From a virus, in IMG/VR virus record IMGVR_UViG_3300025767_000124, positions 1 through 23,863 of that record: a stretch of DNA of 23,863 nt; one strand, 5' to 3'. How positions within the stretch are numbered: position 1 is the stretch's first letter; each line of letters opens with the position of its first letter. Under the pieces are notes generated by a model that saw only the letters and a list, made by a program, of their open reading frames with translations, was not told where the DNA came from and did no database searches. Positions 1 through 7,717 of this stretch are shown piece after piece. The translations under genes and the position numbers were made by a program.

Positions 1-3000
1 ACTCGCTCCACCCATTGCAATAGCAAAACTATCAGCTATCTGAGTAGGTAAGAAACCCATTTTAAGTAAAGAAGACAAAACAGCTTTTGTTTTATTTGTA
101 GCGGTTTCCGCAGCGTTAGCAATGTCATCGGCATTTACATCATTCTTTAATCCTGATCTTCTTTGCTTTAAGAAATCAGAGTTAAACAACATTGCGAAGT
201 CACTCCAGAATTGTTTTTGATTAGCAAATGCTTTAGCCGCCGCCATAGGATTGTTATCTCCCCAGTTTATAAAGTTAACAATAGATAACGTTTGTAATAA
301 TGCTGATCTAGTGTTAAAAAACATTATTGTACCAACTGAATCATTAACCCAGTTCATAAACTTGTTTGTTAACTTGTTAGCGCCTGAAGGCCTGTTTCTA
401 CCGGTCTTCATTCTATAAAGCATATCTTCCATTGCCTCTACATAATTATCACCAAATGCCGCTCTAAGTTTATTAAAGTTTTCTTTACTAAATATAGCGT
501 CAGCATTAGTTTGCCAAGCTTCTAAGAATTCAGCTCGCTTAGTGGTATTAATCATGTTGATAGCATCCGTGGTAATTGTACCAGCCAGCCATTCGTTTTG
601 CGGCTCTGGGTATCCTTCTAAAACAGAATCCATTTGGTTAGCAAAATCTAAAAGATCTTTATTAGCTTGCACTACGGCAATCAATTCTTTTTTATCCGTT
701 TCAGATAAACCATTAATATCATAGCCATTTTTTGCCCATAAGTAAACTCTTACGGCAACTTCGTTTGTAAATCCAGTCTCATTAACTTTCTTCAATCCAG
801 AAGGAACGTTTTTAATATCCTTCTTAAGTTGTTTAACGATCCCTGTGACGTTTTGCTTGTAGCTTTCGAATTCACGCATAGCTTTAGCAAACGGATCGAA
901 TAAGGCTTCTTTAAACCAAGCCTGCTGAGCCTCGCCTGCTTTACCTTTGCCTGTAAGTTTATATAATAAACCTGCAAAATCATCCGCGGATGGTGGAATA
1001 AAGAATTTATACTTACCTTTCCCCTGCCCTCTTACTTTTCCTTTAGCTTCTGAAAAAGTTTTAAATGATTCAATACCTGTAACATCTTCTATTATGTTAT
1101 TAAACTCTTTATTTAAGTTTTTAGAAAATTGCACTTTAGCTTGGTGAACTTTAGACTTAACATCCGCTTGCTCTAATACTTCTTGAACGGCTTTAACGTT
1201 TTTATATGCGTCATCTGCAAAGTAAAAATCGTTATACCCTTCAGCAACTTTTCCAACGACCCACTTGGCTTTAGCAATAGCAGTACCATCACCTAATCCA
1301 AATATGTTTTCTAATTTAATATCTAAGCCAATACCTTTTAAAAACTCGTGTATAGCATATTTTGAATTCGCTGGCCGAGCAGTTAAAATGTATACATTGC
1401 TATTTCCGAATTTTTTATTACGGGCAATTGCTTTATCAAACATAGGGCCTTTAGCTCCTTTCATTACTTTGCTAAATTCGCTAAAATCAAATTCCGCGCC
1501 TTGTTTTTCAAGGTTATCAGCTTGTAGTGCAAACTCGGTTGCATTGAGTTTTCCCTTTGTACCATCCGATAATGTATATAAAACATTGCTTTTGGTTGTA
1601 GCTAATGTGTCGTCAAAGTCCCAAACGCTAATACCTTTAACAGGTGCGTTGGGACGATTAACCATCGCTTTAGCTTTGTTTACTGTTTTACTAAATTCAA
1701 TTGTACTTTCAGGTGTTGAGTTAGAAAAGCCAGCCTTCTTAAAATTGCTGTTTATAGATTCTGAGCTTATTATGGACATAGTAGATTCTGCCACTAAAGC
1801 GTTGGAAGATTCTGTAGTCAATTGAGAATACATTTTAAGTATAAATGTCATCTTGCCATTAGCCTTAGGCGCTCCTTTTTTTAACCATGCTCTTGTAAAT
1901 AAATCGCCTTTGAATTTAGGTATAGGTAACCCTGCTATGTTTTCGCCTACATGGAATGTTCCAATATCTAGGAACCCTATATAATTAGTATCTTTACCAT
2001 TATATATAGTCTCTATCATTTTTTCATTCAATCCGTTTATGTAGGTTACAGATTTTTTATACAAACTATCTCCTAGATTTAACTCTTCATATTGTTTAGG
2101 AGTTAATTCTATATAGCCTGACTCAGTTATATAATTTTCGCCAGGATAGTTTTTAGCCATAAATTTATCGACTTTATTAACAAAGTCTTGCAATGGTTTG
2201 CTATTTTTAATAGCATCCATAACTATTTTATTACTTTCCTCCCCTATATCACGAGTAGTCTCCATCGTAGAGATATCGTTGTAATTCTTTATGTTTGTGC
2301 TGGTTATTCTAGATGTCTTGTTGTATTTTATTTCAAATATATACTCTTTTTGTTTATGCTTAATAATAATATCTGCTCCTGTATCACCTGATTTATTACC
2401 GGGTCTTTTAGAAACAACTTTAACACCTGGTGTTTTAGAAAAAACATCCCAAACAACTTGCTCAGCTAATACCCCATTAGTGTATTCTTGCTTTGCTTTA
2501 AAAGAATCAAGTATATCAGTATAATCTTTAAGAGTGTTTTTCCAAACTTTTTCCCAAAGTTCTGGGCCAAGCTTTTCTTCTATAGTTTTTAATGATTTAT
2601 TATATTTTGTTCTAGTAGGGCTTATTGTCTGAGATATAATTTGCGCGGCTAATTGAGCCATTGCTATAACACCGTCACTTTTATACCCTAATTTTTTAGA
2701 AACAGCAGCTTTATCATCTTTGCTTAAGCTTTTTGAAAACTGTATAATATCAAATCCTGCTTTTTCACCTTTGTATCTATCTATTTGTGACTCTAGTTCG
2801 TTTAACTGAGCCTCAATAGCTATAGAATTTACTACGTCTAAAGATTGCGCAGGAGCTAAGTCTTTAATAGAATTAAGCTGAGCTAAATTTTCAGGCGTTG
2901 CATAATCAGCAACAATTTGCTTAGTCAATGGTTCAAGTATTTCTCTAAACAATTGCTTTTGTCTTTCTAATACCGCTGATTTTTTTCCTTTAACAAAATA

Positions 3001-6000
3001 AGTTAAGAAGGTTTTCTTGTCGATTGGTTTGATTCTAAAAACAGGATTACCTTCTGCGGTTAATTCCCTGCCAACTTTTTCTATAGGGAATAACTTGCCA
3101 TAGCTCTTCTTAATGCTTTTAATTGGTAAAGCTTTAGTTACTATGTCAAAGGTTTTTGGATCGTTTAGAAAGTCTATATATGCCCCAGGAATTACCGCAT
3201 TAGGGTATACGCCTGTAATAGCACCAACCTTTTTCAGTAACTTCTTAAATAGCTGCTTATTAACATAATTTTCAAGCCACGAAACAATGTAGGTTTCTCT
3301 ACCTTTTTTTACGCTAACTGTTTCTGACAATGTGCCTTTTTGCACTCTTACCCTTATTTCTTTTTCTAAGTCAGATTTAATGTCATCTATTAAATCCTGA
3401 TCTACTATGTCTAGCTCATCGAAAGTACGCTGGCCTCTTTCCACTGTGCCGCTGCGATCAATAGACTGAGTATCTTTAGTATCAACTACTCCTTTAGCAT
3501 CGTCTAAATTAGATGTAAATTCAGTATTAGCTTCCTTAAACATTAAAGACTGCCTAGTTTGTACTATCTTTTTTACATAACCAGCTAAATCTTTGTTTTT
3601 AGAAGGATCATAAGTACGCAATGCGCTAATTACCTCAGCTCTTAGTATAGATAAAGCATCTTGAAATTCTAAAGCCTCTGTTGCAAATTGCTTAAACTTT
3701 TGTTGAACAATAGTGTTTATGTATCCTTCAAATAATGGCACTAGCTTTCTTTCTAAAGAAGCTGGTAGGGGTTTGTTTGATTTGTACTCCGTTCTTTCAA
3801 CACCCTCCACGCCTTCGTTGTAAGTGTCCATGATCTTTTTAGACTTTGGATCTCTAGGACCTAAGTCTGTTGTCCTTGTTGGCTTATCAGGTCTTTCTTT
3901 TTTAACTTTTGGCTTTTCTTTAGGCTTTGGAGTAGGTTTAACAACGGCTTGTGGGTTTGCCGCAGCCTCTTCTGCAGCGTCTAATGCTGCTTCAGCTGCT
4001 TCTAGGTTAGCTTCAAATCTAGGGTCGTTTGGGTCTGCGTTTTGTGCATTTTCATAATCAAGCTCAGCCTCTTCTACAGTCTTAGAAAATTCAATTCCGT
4101 CTTGTAACCCAGCATCGCTTAAGTCAACATCTTTAAGAGCTGCTGCTGCTTTTGATGTTAATTTACCTTGTTCGGCACTTTGGTCAAATTCTTTAATAAA
4201 ATTATATACATCTTTACCGGACTCAAAGCTTATATTAGTATAGCCTACTGGTTTAAAAACATTTACTATAGCGTCTCCTATTTTTTCAAATGTTGTTTTA
4301 TCGTAGTTAATTTGTTTTTTACGCAAGGCATCAGAAAACACGGTAACATACTCTGTATTGTATGCTTTACCTGTATACCCTCTTTTTTTCATCTCAGCAT
4401 CAACAAACCTTCTTTGAGACGATGTCATGGCTCTTCTAAATTGCTTAACAATTTTACCTTGCTCTTTAGCGTTACCCACTAATTTATTAAGCACCGGGTG
4501 TAAAACTTCGTGCATACCTGCATTGATAGATCCTGTTTTTCTAGCAATTTCTTTATCTATGACTAATTTATTACCAATTACAAAAGCAGATATATCTTTT
4601 CCTTCTTTCCTTTCTTTATAGTAAGCTTCTCTATTTTCAGGACTTATTTTATCGCTATTAATTAAAGCTTCTACTTCTGCTGTGGTTTTAACGTCTAATT
4701 CTAACCCTTTTTCTTCAGCAATAGCTTCTGCAGTTTTAATATTTTTTTTCAGCTCCATATCGATTAAGCCTTTTCTAGCTTTATCGTATTCAGCTTGGAA
4801 ACCAGAAGAAGCCGCTTCATACTGTGACTGCGATATTTCACCTCTTCTTAATTTTTTATTTAGATCTGTTACTTTATATGCAGCCGCGTCGGCTAAATCA
4901 GTTAAGCTTTCTATTTCGCTTATTTGCTCATCAGTAAGGTTGTTATATATATCGTTACCTTTTCTTACCGCATCCGCTATTTCAGACTCTTTTTCGTTTA
5001 TTTTAATTTGTATTCCCTCTTGAACACTTTTATCGGTAGATGTGTTAAACTGTTTTCTCAGCTGTGCTAATTGATTAATATCTTTATCAATCTTGTCTCC
5101 ATCAACAACACTTCTTATAGTGTTCATGCTTTTAGCAGAATATGTACCTGCTACCATTCCACCACCACCAATAAATCCTTGAAGGCCTGCTTCTAAGCCT
5201 TCTTGACTTGTAACAGCATCAATAATTGTTTTAAAAACTTCTGATTCATTTTCAGTACCAGCTACACTACCTAATTCTAAATTAACTTGGTCTGCTGCAT
5301 GCTGTAATATTTCTGTTGTAAATTCAGTTGCCCCTGTAGAAAGCATTCTCATAGTGTTTCTAGCCCCAGTATTGTATATAAGCTTTTCAGCTAAATACTT
5401 GCTACCCATGCCTAAAATACCTGTGGTACCCGTTCCTTTAACAGCTCCTTTTGCTCCTTTTAAAACAGTGCCCAGCCCAATGTATTCTAGAGCAGTAGAC
5501 ACAGTACCCATGCCAATAGGTATGGCATTGTCAGCTTCCCCGCTTAAAACTAAATCGTTAAAGCTTACCCCTAAATTTTCCGCTTTAAGCTTGTTGAATT
5601 CTACATAATTTTCAGCAACATAATCCATAAAAAACCCCGAGCCTAAGGTACCAGCTCCATATCCAATGCTACCTAACATACCTGTTACAGCATTTACCGC
5701 GCCCGCAAATACTCCACCAATATCACCCTCCTTAACGCTTTCAATTATGCCTAAAGTCTGCTTTGTCTCACCCTTCTCTTTTTCATAAGCTTTTATAGCT
5801 TCAAAAGTCGCCTTACTGCCAATACCTTCAGTAAGCCATTCGTTATCTTTATTCCTTTCTACGTAGGCATCGACCTCGTCTTGCCCAAATAGAGAAGCGT
5901 AAACTGTATTAGTAGCTATATCTAAAGAAGAATTTGCTCCTTCGTTGGTAAACCAAAACTCCCCTACATCTGATAATTGCTCGCCTAAATTAGAAAAAGA

Positions 6001-6288
6001 ATTTTTAATCGATTGCCAAGCCGATAAACGTTCTTCCGATTTGGATCCCGTATCTTTTTGGCTTGACTCCACAGCTGGATCCGCGCTTGCAGAGTCGTTT
6101 GTCTTTACTGGATCACCACTAAAGAATTGATTACTAAAGTCACTGAATGATTTTGTATAATCGCCAGAGCCTTTTAATGCACCGTATAGTTTTTCTTGAC
6201 CCTCTGTAGATCCAAACTGTGTTTGGAAATCTTCAAAAGACTTAGTATATTTACCTTGCTCAGAAAGTGAGTTAAATAATTTTTCCAT
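1..6288 (-). CDS. Giant multidomain virion/ejection protein (partial, C-terminus off the window)
   Basis: The frame is open without a stop from an ATG at 6288 to base 1, giving 2096 codons, so the C-terminus is missing. Domains seen, in residues: tandem repeat 2-55; Gly-rich hydrophobic segments about 190-216, 257-296 and 365-382; helical region 400-520; zincin-like HEVLH 592-596; Pro/Lys linker 779-816; sigma-70 region 2-like 840-916; PD-(D/E)XK-like E1276, D1306, E1319-x-K1321; HAD motifs DFDDT 1557-1561, ILTARP 1634-1639 and FADD 1690-1693; and a long C-terminal domain from 1719, including IMFFNTRSALLQ near 1988-1999, which I recognise as typical of giant 'large polyvalent' phage proteins. 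It starts 4 bases after the preceding stop and is last in the ejection-protein trio, where T7 places gp16. It is inferred to be packaged in the capsid and injected. The catalytic assignments rest on motifs only. Size and the A-rich leader support this start. Confidence 0.85.
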   Translation of the reverse strand, partial: MEKLFNSLSEQGKYTKSFEDFQTQFGSTEGQEKLYGALKGSGDYTKSFSDFSNQFFSGDPVKTNDSASADPAVESSQKDTGSKSEERLSAWQSIKNSFSNLGEQLSDVGEFWFTNEGANSSLDIATNTVYASLFGQDEVDAYVERNKDNEWLTEGIGSKATFEAIKAYEKEKGETKQTLGIIESVKEGDIGGVFAGAVNAVTGMLGSIGYGAGTLGSGFFMDYVAENYVEFNKLKAENLGVSFNDLVLSGEADNAIPIGMGTVSTALEYIGLGTVLKGAKGAVKGTGTTGILGMGSKYLAEKLIYNTGARNTMRMLSTGATEFTTEILQHAADQVNLELGSVAGTENESEVFKTIIDAVTSQEGLEAGLQGFIGGGGMVAGTYSAKSMNTIRSVVDGDKIDKDINQLAQLRKQFNTSTDKSVQEGIQIKINEKESEIADAVRKGNDIYNNLTDEQISEIESLTDLADAAAYKVTDLNKKLRRGEISQSQYEAASSGFQAEYDKARKGLIDMELKKNIKTAEAIAEEKGLELDVKTTAEVEALINSDKISPENREAYYKERKEGKDISAFVIGNKLVIDKEIARKTGSINAGMHEVLHPVLNKLVGNAKEQGKIVKQFRRAMTSSQRRFVDAEMKKRGYTGKAYNTEYVTVFSDALRKKQINYDKTTFEKIGDAIVNVFKPVGYTNISFESGKDVYNFIKEFDQSAEQGKLTSKAAAALKDVDLSDAGLQDGIEFSKTVEEAELDYENAQNADPNDPRFEANLEAAEAALDAAEEAAANPQAVVKPTPKPKEKPKVKKERPDKPTRTTDLGPRDPKSKKIMDTYNEGVEGVERTEYKSNKPLPASLERKLVPLFEGYINTIVQQKFKQFATEALEFQDALSILRAEVISALRTYDPSKNKDLAGYVKKIVQTRQSLMFKEANTEFTSNLDDAKGVVDTKDTQSIDRSGTVERGQRTFDELDIVDQDLIDDIKSDLEKEIRVRVQKGTLSETVSVKKGRETYIVSWLENYVNKQLFKKLLKKVGAITGVYPNAVIPGAYIDFLNDPKTFDIVTKALPIKSIKKSYGKLFPIEKVGRELTAEGNPVFRIKPIDKKTFLTYFVKGKKSAVLERQKQLFREILEPLTKQIVADYATPENLAQLNSIKDLAPAQSLDVVNSIAIEAQLNELESQIDRYKGEKAGFDIIQFSKSLSKDDKAAVSKKLGYKSDGVIAMAQLAAQIISQTISPTRTKYNKSLKTIEEKLGPELWEKVWKNTLKDYTDILDSFKAKQEYTNGVLAEQVVWDVFSKTPGVKVVSKRPGNKSGDTGADIIIKHKQKEYIFEIKYNKTSRITSTNIKNYNDISTMETTRDIGEESNKIVMDAIKNSKPLQDFVNKVDKFMAKNYPGENYITESGYIELTPKQYEELNLGDSLYKKSVTYINGLNEKMIETIYNGKDTNYIGFLDIGTFHVGENIAGLPIPKFKGDLFTRAWLKKGAPKANGKMTFILKMYSQLTTESSNALVAESTMSIISSESINSNFKKAGFSNSTPESTIEFSKTVNKAKAMVNRPNAPVKGISVWDFDDTLATTKSNVLYTLSDGTKGKLNATEFALQADNLEKQGAEFDFSEFSKVMKGAKGPMFDKAIARNKKFGNSNVYILTARPANSKYAIHEFLKGIGLDIKLENIFGLGDGTAIAKAKWVVGKVAEGYNDFYFADDAYKNVKAVQEVLEQADVKSKVHQAKVQFSKNLNKEFNNIIEDVTGIESFKTFSEAKGKVRGQGKGKYKFFIPPSADDFAGLLYKLTGKGKAGEAQQAWFKEALFDPFAKAMREFESYKQNVTGIVKQLKKDIKNVPSGLKKVNETGFTNEVAVRVYLWAKNGYDINGLSETDKKELIAVVQANKDLLDFANQMDSVLEGYPEPQNEWLAGTITTDAINMINTTKRAEFLEAWQTNADAIFSKENFNKLRAAFGDNYVEAMEDMLYRMKTGRNRPSGANKLTNKFMNWVNDSVGTIMFFNTRSALLQTLSIVNFINWGDNNPMAAAKAFANQKQFWSDFAMLFNSDFLKQRRSGLKNDVNADDIANAAETATNKTKAVLSSLLKMGFLPTQIADSFAIAMGGAS
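1144..1641 (-). other. HAD-superfamily phosphatase-like domain in the giant protein
   Basis: Residues about 1550-1715. All four HAD motifs are visible: motif I V-W-D-F-D-D-T-L (nucleophile D1557, acid/base D1559), motif II Y-I-L-T-A-R-P (T1636), a motif III lysine at K1673 or K1675, and motif IV F-Y-F-A-D-D (D1692, D1693). The active site is intact, so a phosphohydrolase acting on a nucleotide, a nucleic-acid end or a small metabolite is plausible. The specificity cannot be read from sequence. Confidence 0.7.
2254..2496 (-). other. PD-(D/E)XK nuclease-like domain in the giant protein
   Basis: Residues about 1265-1345. The pattern fits the PD-(D/E)XK core: a helix with N-G-V-L-A-E-Q (E1276), then D-T-G-A-D-I-I-I (D1306 at the start of a strand), then E-Y-I-F-E-I-K-Y (E1319-I-K1321) on the next strand, followed by a Lys/Ser/Thr-rich stretch. 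Spacing between D and ExK is 12 residues, normal for the superfamily. This suggests a DNA endonuclease or DNA-binding module; substrate unknown. Confidence 0.6.
3541..3771 (-). other. Sigma-70 region 2-like segment in the giant protein
   Basis: Residues about 840-916 follow a Pro/Lys-rich linker (779-816). The stretch I-S-A-L-R-T-Y-D-P-S-K-N-K-D-L-A-G-Y-V (887-905) parallels the sigma-70 region 2.1-2.3 pattern A-x3-(F/Y)-D-P-x2-G-x2-(F/L)-x-(T/G)-Y, with a helical L-V-x-L-F-x2-Y segment ahead of it. No region 4 (-35-binding helix-turn-helix) was recognised nearby. The resemblance is by eye and may be a structural echo only. Confidence 0.35.
4309..4671 (-). other. Zincin-like metallopeptidase domain (HExxH) in the giant protein
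   Basis: Residues about 540-660. The motif G-M-H-E-V-L-H-P at 590-597 places H592, E593 and H596 as an HExxH zinc site in a predicted helix. E646, in T-E-Y-V-T-V-F about 50 residues later, is a candidate third ligand. Zincin-like domains are known in giant polyvalent phage proteins. The fold is not proven and the third ligand is a guess. Confidence 0.5.
5134..5730 (-). other. Gly/Ala-rich hydrophobic segments of the giant protein
   Basis: Residues about 187-385 contain three Gly-rich, weakly hydrophobic stretches (about 190-216, 257-296 and 365-382) separated by charged helices. Their Gly content is high for ordinary transmembrane helices. They resemble the amphipathic, membrane-active parts of podovirus ejection proteins, which would fit passage through or insertion into the host envelope. 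This is a composition-based inference. Confidence 0.4.
6124..6285 (-). repeat. N-terminal tandem 30-residue repeat in the giant protein
   Basis: Residues 2-25 and 32-55 align with a 30-residue period. Both carry E-K-L-(F/Y)-x2-L at the start and Y-T-K-S-F-x-D-F-x2-Q-F at the end. The repeat is at protein level; the DNA has diverged. Its position at the extreme N-terminus suggests a docking or packaging tag that binds another virion protein. That role is inference. Confidence 0.75.
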
Positions 6289-6292
6289 TTAA

Positions 6293-7705
6293 TTAAAGAT
6301 TATCTAATGATCCTCCGCCTGTAGAGGAATCTGTTGTAGTATTTTGTGTGTAATTGCCGTAATTGCTATAGAAGTGATTTCTAGCTTTTGGACTTAACTT
6401 AAGATTGTCTAAGTAAAACTTATACAAGTCCTTAGGGTTGTCTGTGTTTATAGGAACTTTTTTAACTTCAGATAATGATAAAGATTTAGGGTTGTAAGAA
6501 TATAGCTGAGACATGCCAAATTCGCTCTTAAAGCGCTCCCTGTCTTCCTTGCTATCATCAAGTTTATTTACTGTAAGATACTGCTGATAAAGCTCTCCAC
6601 GAGTCATATATTTCGCATTTGTAGAGGTGTCTATTTTGTTAATTTCATTAACAAGTATTTTACTTTTTTGTTCGCGCTGGTTTGCAGGTACGTTTGCGCT
6701 GAGTGTAGAAAAATTGAGAGCATCGTTTACTACGCCATCAGGAGCTTCTGCTATTGATATTTCATCCTTTAAAGCACCTCCAAAGCCACCGCGCCCCTTT
6801 CCAGTGGCTGGTCGTTTATCATTAGCTCCTTGTGAAGCAGTATTAGTTATTGCATCCATATAACTATCTAAAACCATCTCGCTAAGCAGCTCTTGGTTTT
6901 CAGGTTCAAATAAAGATGGATCTTGTAAATTTAAACCTCCCTCGATTAAGAAATCGTCTGAAGCCAGTGACAACAAGGTATCTCGCCCTCCAGAGTTTAT
7001 CATGTTTTTTAACTTATTGCGCACCATGTTTTGTCTAGCTCCCGATAAAGATTGCCCTGCATTATACACAGATTCGTTAAGCTGTAATATAGAATCAGCG
7101 GCAACAAAGTCTTTTAAGAATGGTTTCTGTATAGTAGAATAGTTTTCATACTTTAATTTGTCGTCATCCCAAAAAGTAACCTGGCCCCCAGGCCCAATAC
7201 CCATTGATCCTTCGTTTGTATAAATTCTTGAAGCTTTACTTAGCGATCCAATTTCGTTTCCATCTGAAACTCTATTATCATCAAAATCTTTTAAGTAAGA
7301 AATTTTATCTTCTTTATAACCATTAAGTTGATTAGCTAGGTTTCCAAATGATCTTTGAATACCATTCATTTGATCTCTAAGATTTAAATACTCTTCAGAT
7401 GCTGTATCCTCAATTTTAGCTATTTGCCTTGCTGATTCAGCGTATTTATTTCTTTCTTCAACTAAATAGTTTGTAACAGCTTTTTGTTGACCGTCGGTCA
7501 AATTTGTTAAATCAATATCAGAATTTAACTGGTTTATATAGCCAGAAACTCTAGCGTTTGCCGCTTGCCTTTCTGCTTTTTTTATAGCGTTTCTTTTATA
7601 AAGCTCACTTAAACTATTGTTCAGCCCCGTTGTCATTGCCTGATTCCAGGTTGGCTGAGAGCTTTGTCTTACAAGAGCTTCTCCTTTAACTAATTGTTGA
7701 TTCAT
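6293..7705 (-). CDS. Helical virion protein, probable internal/ejection protein
   Basis: 470 aa with no recognised catalytic motif. Residues about 35-150 are strongly helical and rich in Lys, Glu, Gln and Asn (coiled-coil-like). The middle is mixed and contains a Gly-rich loop with the motif N-E-G-S-M-G-I-G-P-G-G-Q. The C-terminal 20 residues are Ser/Thr/Gly/Asn-rich. It lies between the small Gly/Gln-rich protein and the giant protein, starting 12 bases after the stop of the former and stopping 4 bases before the latter. This three-gene order parallels the gp14-gp15-gp16 internal core of T7-like phages, so an internal virion protein ejected with the DNA is the best guess. The leader is A/T-rich with no Shine-Dalgarno. 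The role comes from context and is not supported by a motif. Confidence 0.8.
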   Translation of the reverse strand: MNQQLVKGEALVRQSSQPTWNQAMTTGLNNSLSELYKRNAIKKAERQAANARVSGYINQLNSDIDLTNLTDGQQKAVTNYLVEERNKYAESARQIAKIEDTASEEYLNLRDQMNGIQRSFGNLANQLNGYKEDKISYLKDFDDNRVSDGNEIGSLSKASRIYTNEGSMGIGPGGQVTFWDDDKLKYENYSTIQKPFLKDFVAADSILQLNESVYNAGQSLSGARQNMVRNKLKNMINSGGRDTLLSLASDDFLIEGGLNLQDPSLFEPENQELLSEMVLDSYMDAITNTASQGANDKRPATGKGRGGFGGALKDEISIAEAPDGVVNDALNFSTLSANVPANQREQKSKILVNEINKIDTSTNAKYMTRGELYQQYLTVNKLDDSKEDRERFKSEFGMSQLYSYNPKSLSLSEVKKVPINTDNPKDLYKFYLDNLKLSPKARNHFYSNYGNYTQNTTTDSSTGGGSLDNL

Positions 7706-7717
7706 AATTTATATTTT

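Noticed and set aside
1465-1479. Extra FSK occurrence (E-F-S-K-V, residues 1604-1608) in the giant protein; another (V-F-S-K-T) lies near residue 1285.
   Set aside because: They fall inside the HAD and nuclease domains and lack the (I/V)(E/Q)FSK(T/S/N)(V/L) context, so they are treated as chance.
1606-1620. DFDDT resembles the DFDxD-type catalytic motif of the giant RNA polymerases of crAss-like phages.
   Set aside because: The motif is followed by ILTARP and FADD at HAD spacing and preceded by a hydrophobic strand, so a HAD domain explains it; the last Asp of an RNAP-type triad is a Thr here.
1265-1825. 186-codon open frame on the plus strand.
   Set aside because: Antisense shadow of the HAD region of the giant gene; the frame codes for no recognisable protein and lies entirely within the minus-strand coding sequence.
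3841-3954. Pro/Lys-rich stretch (residues 779-816) considered as a TonB-like periplasm-spanning segment.
   Set aside because: There is no TonB C-terminal domain or N-terminal anchor; it is more simply an inter-domain linker.
4682-5023. 113-codon plus-strand frame with hydrophobic, Ser-rich translation that could pass for a membrane protein.
   Set aside because: It is antisense to a charged helical region; reverse complements of Lys/Glu codons give Phe/Leu/Ser and create false membrane segments.
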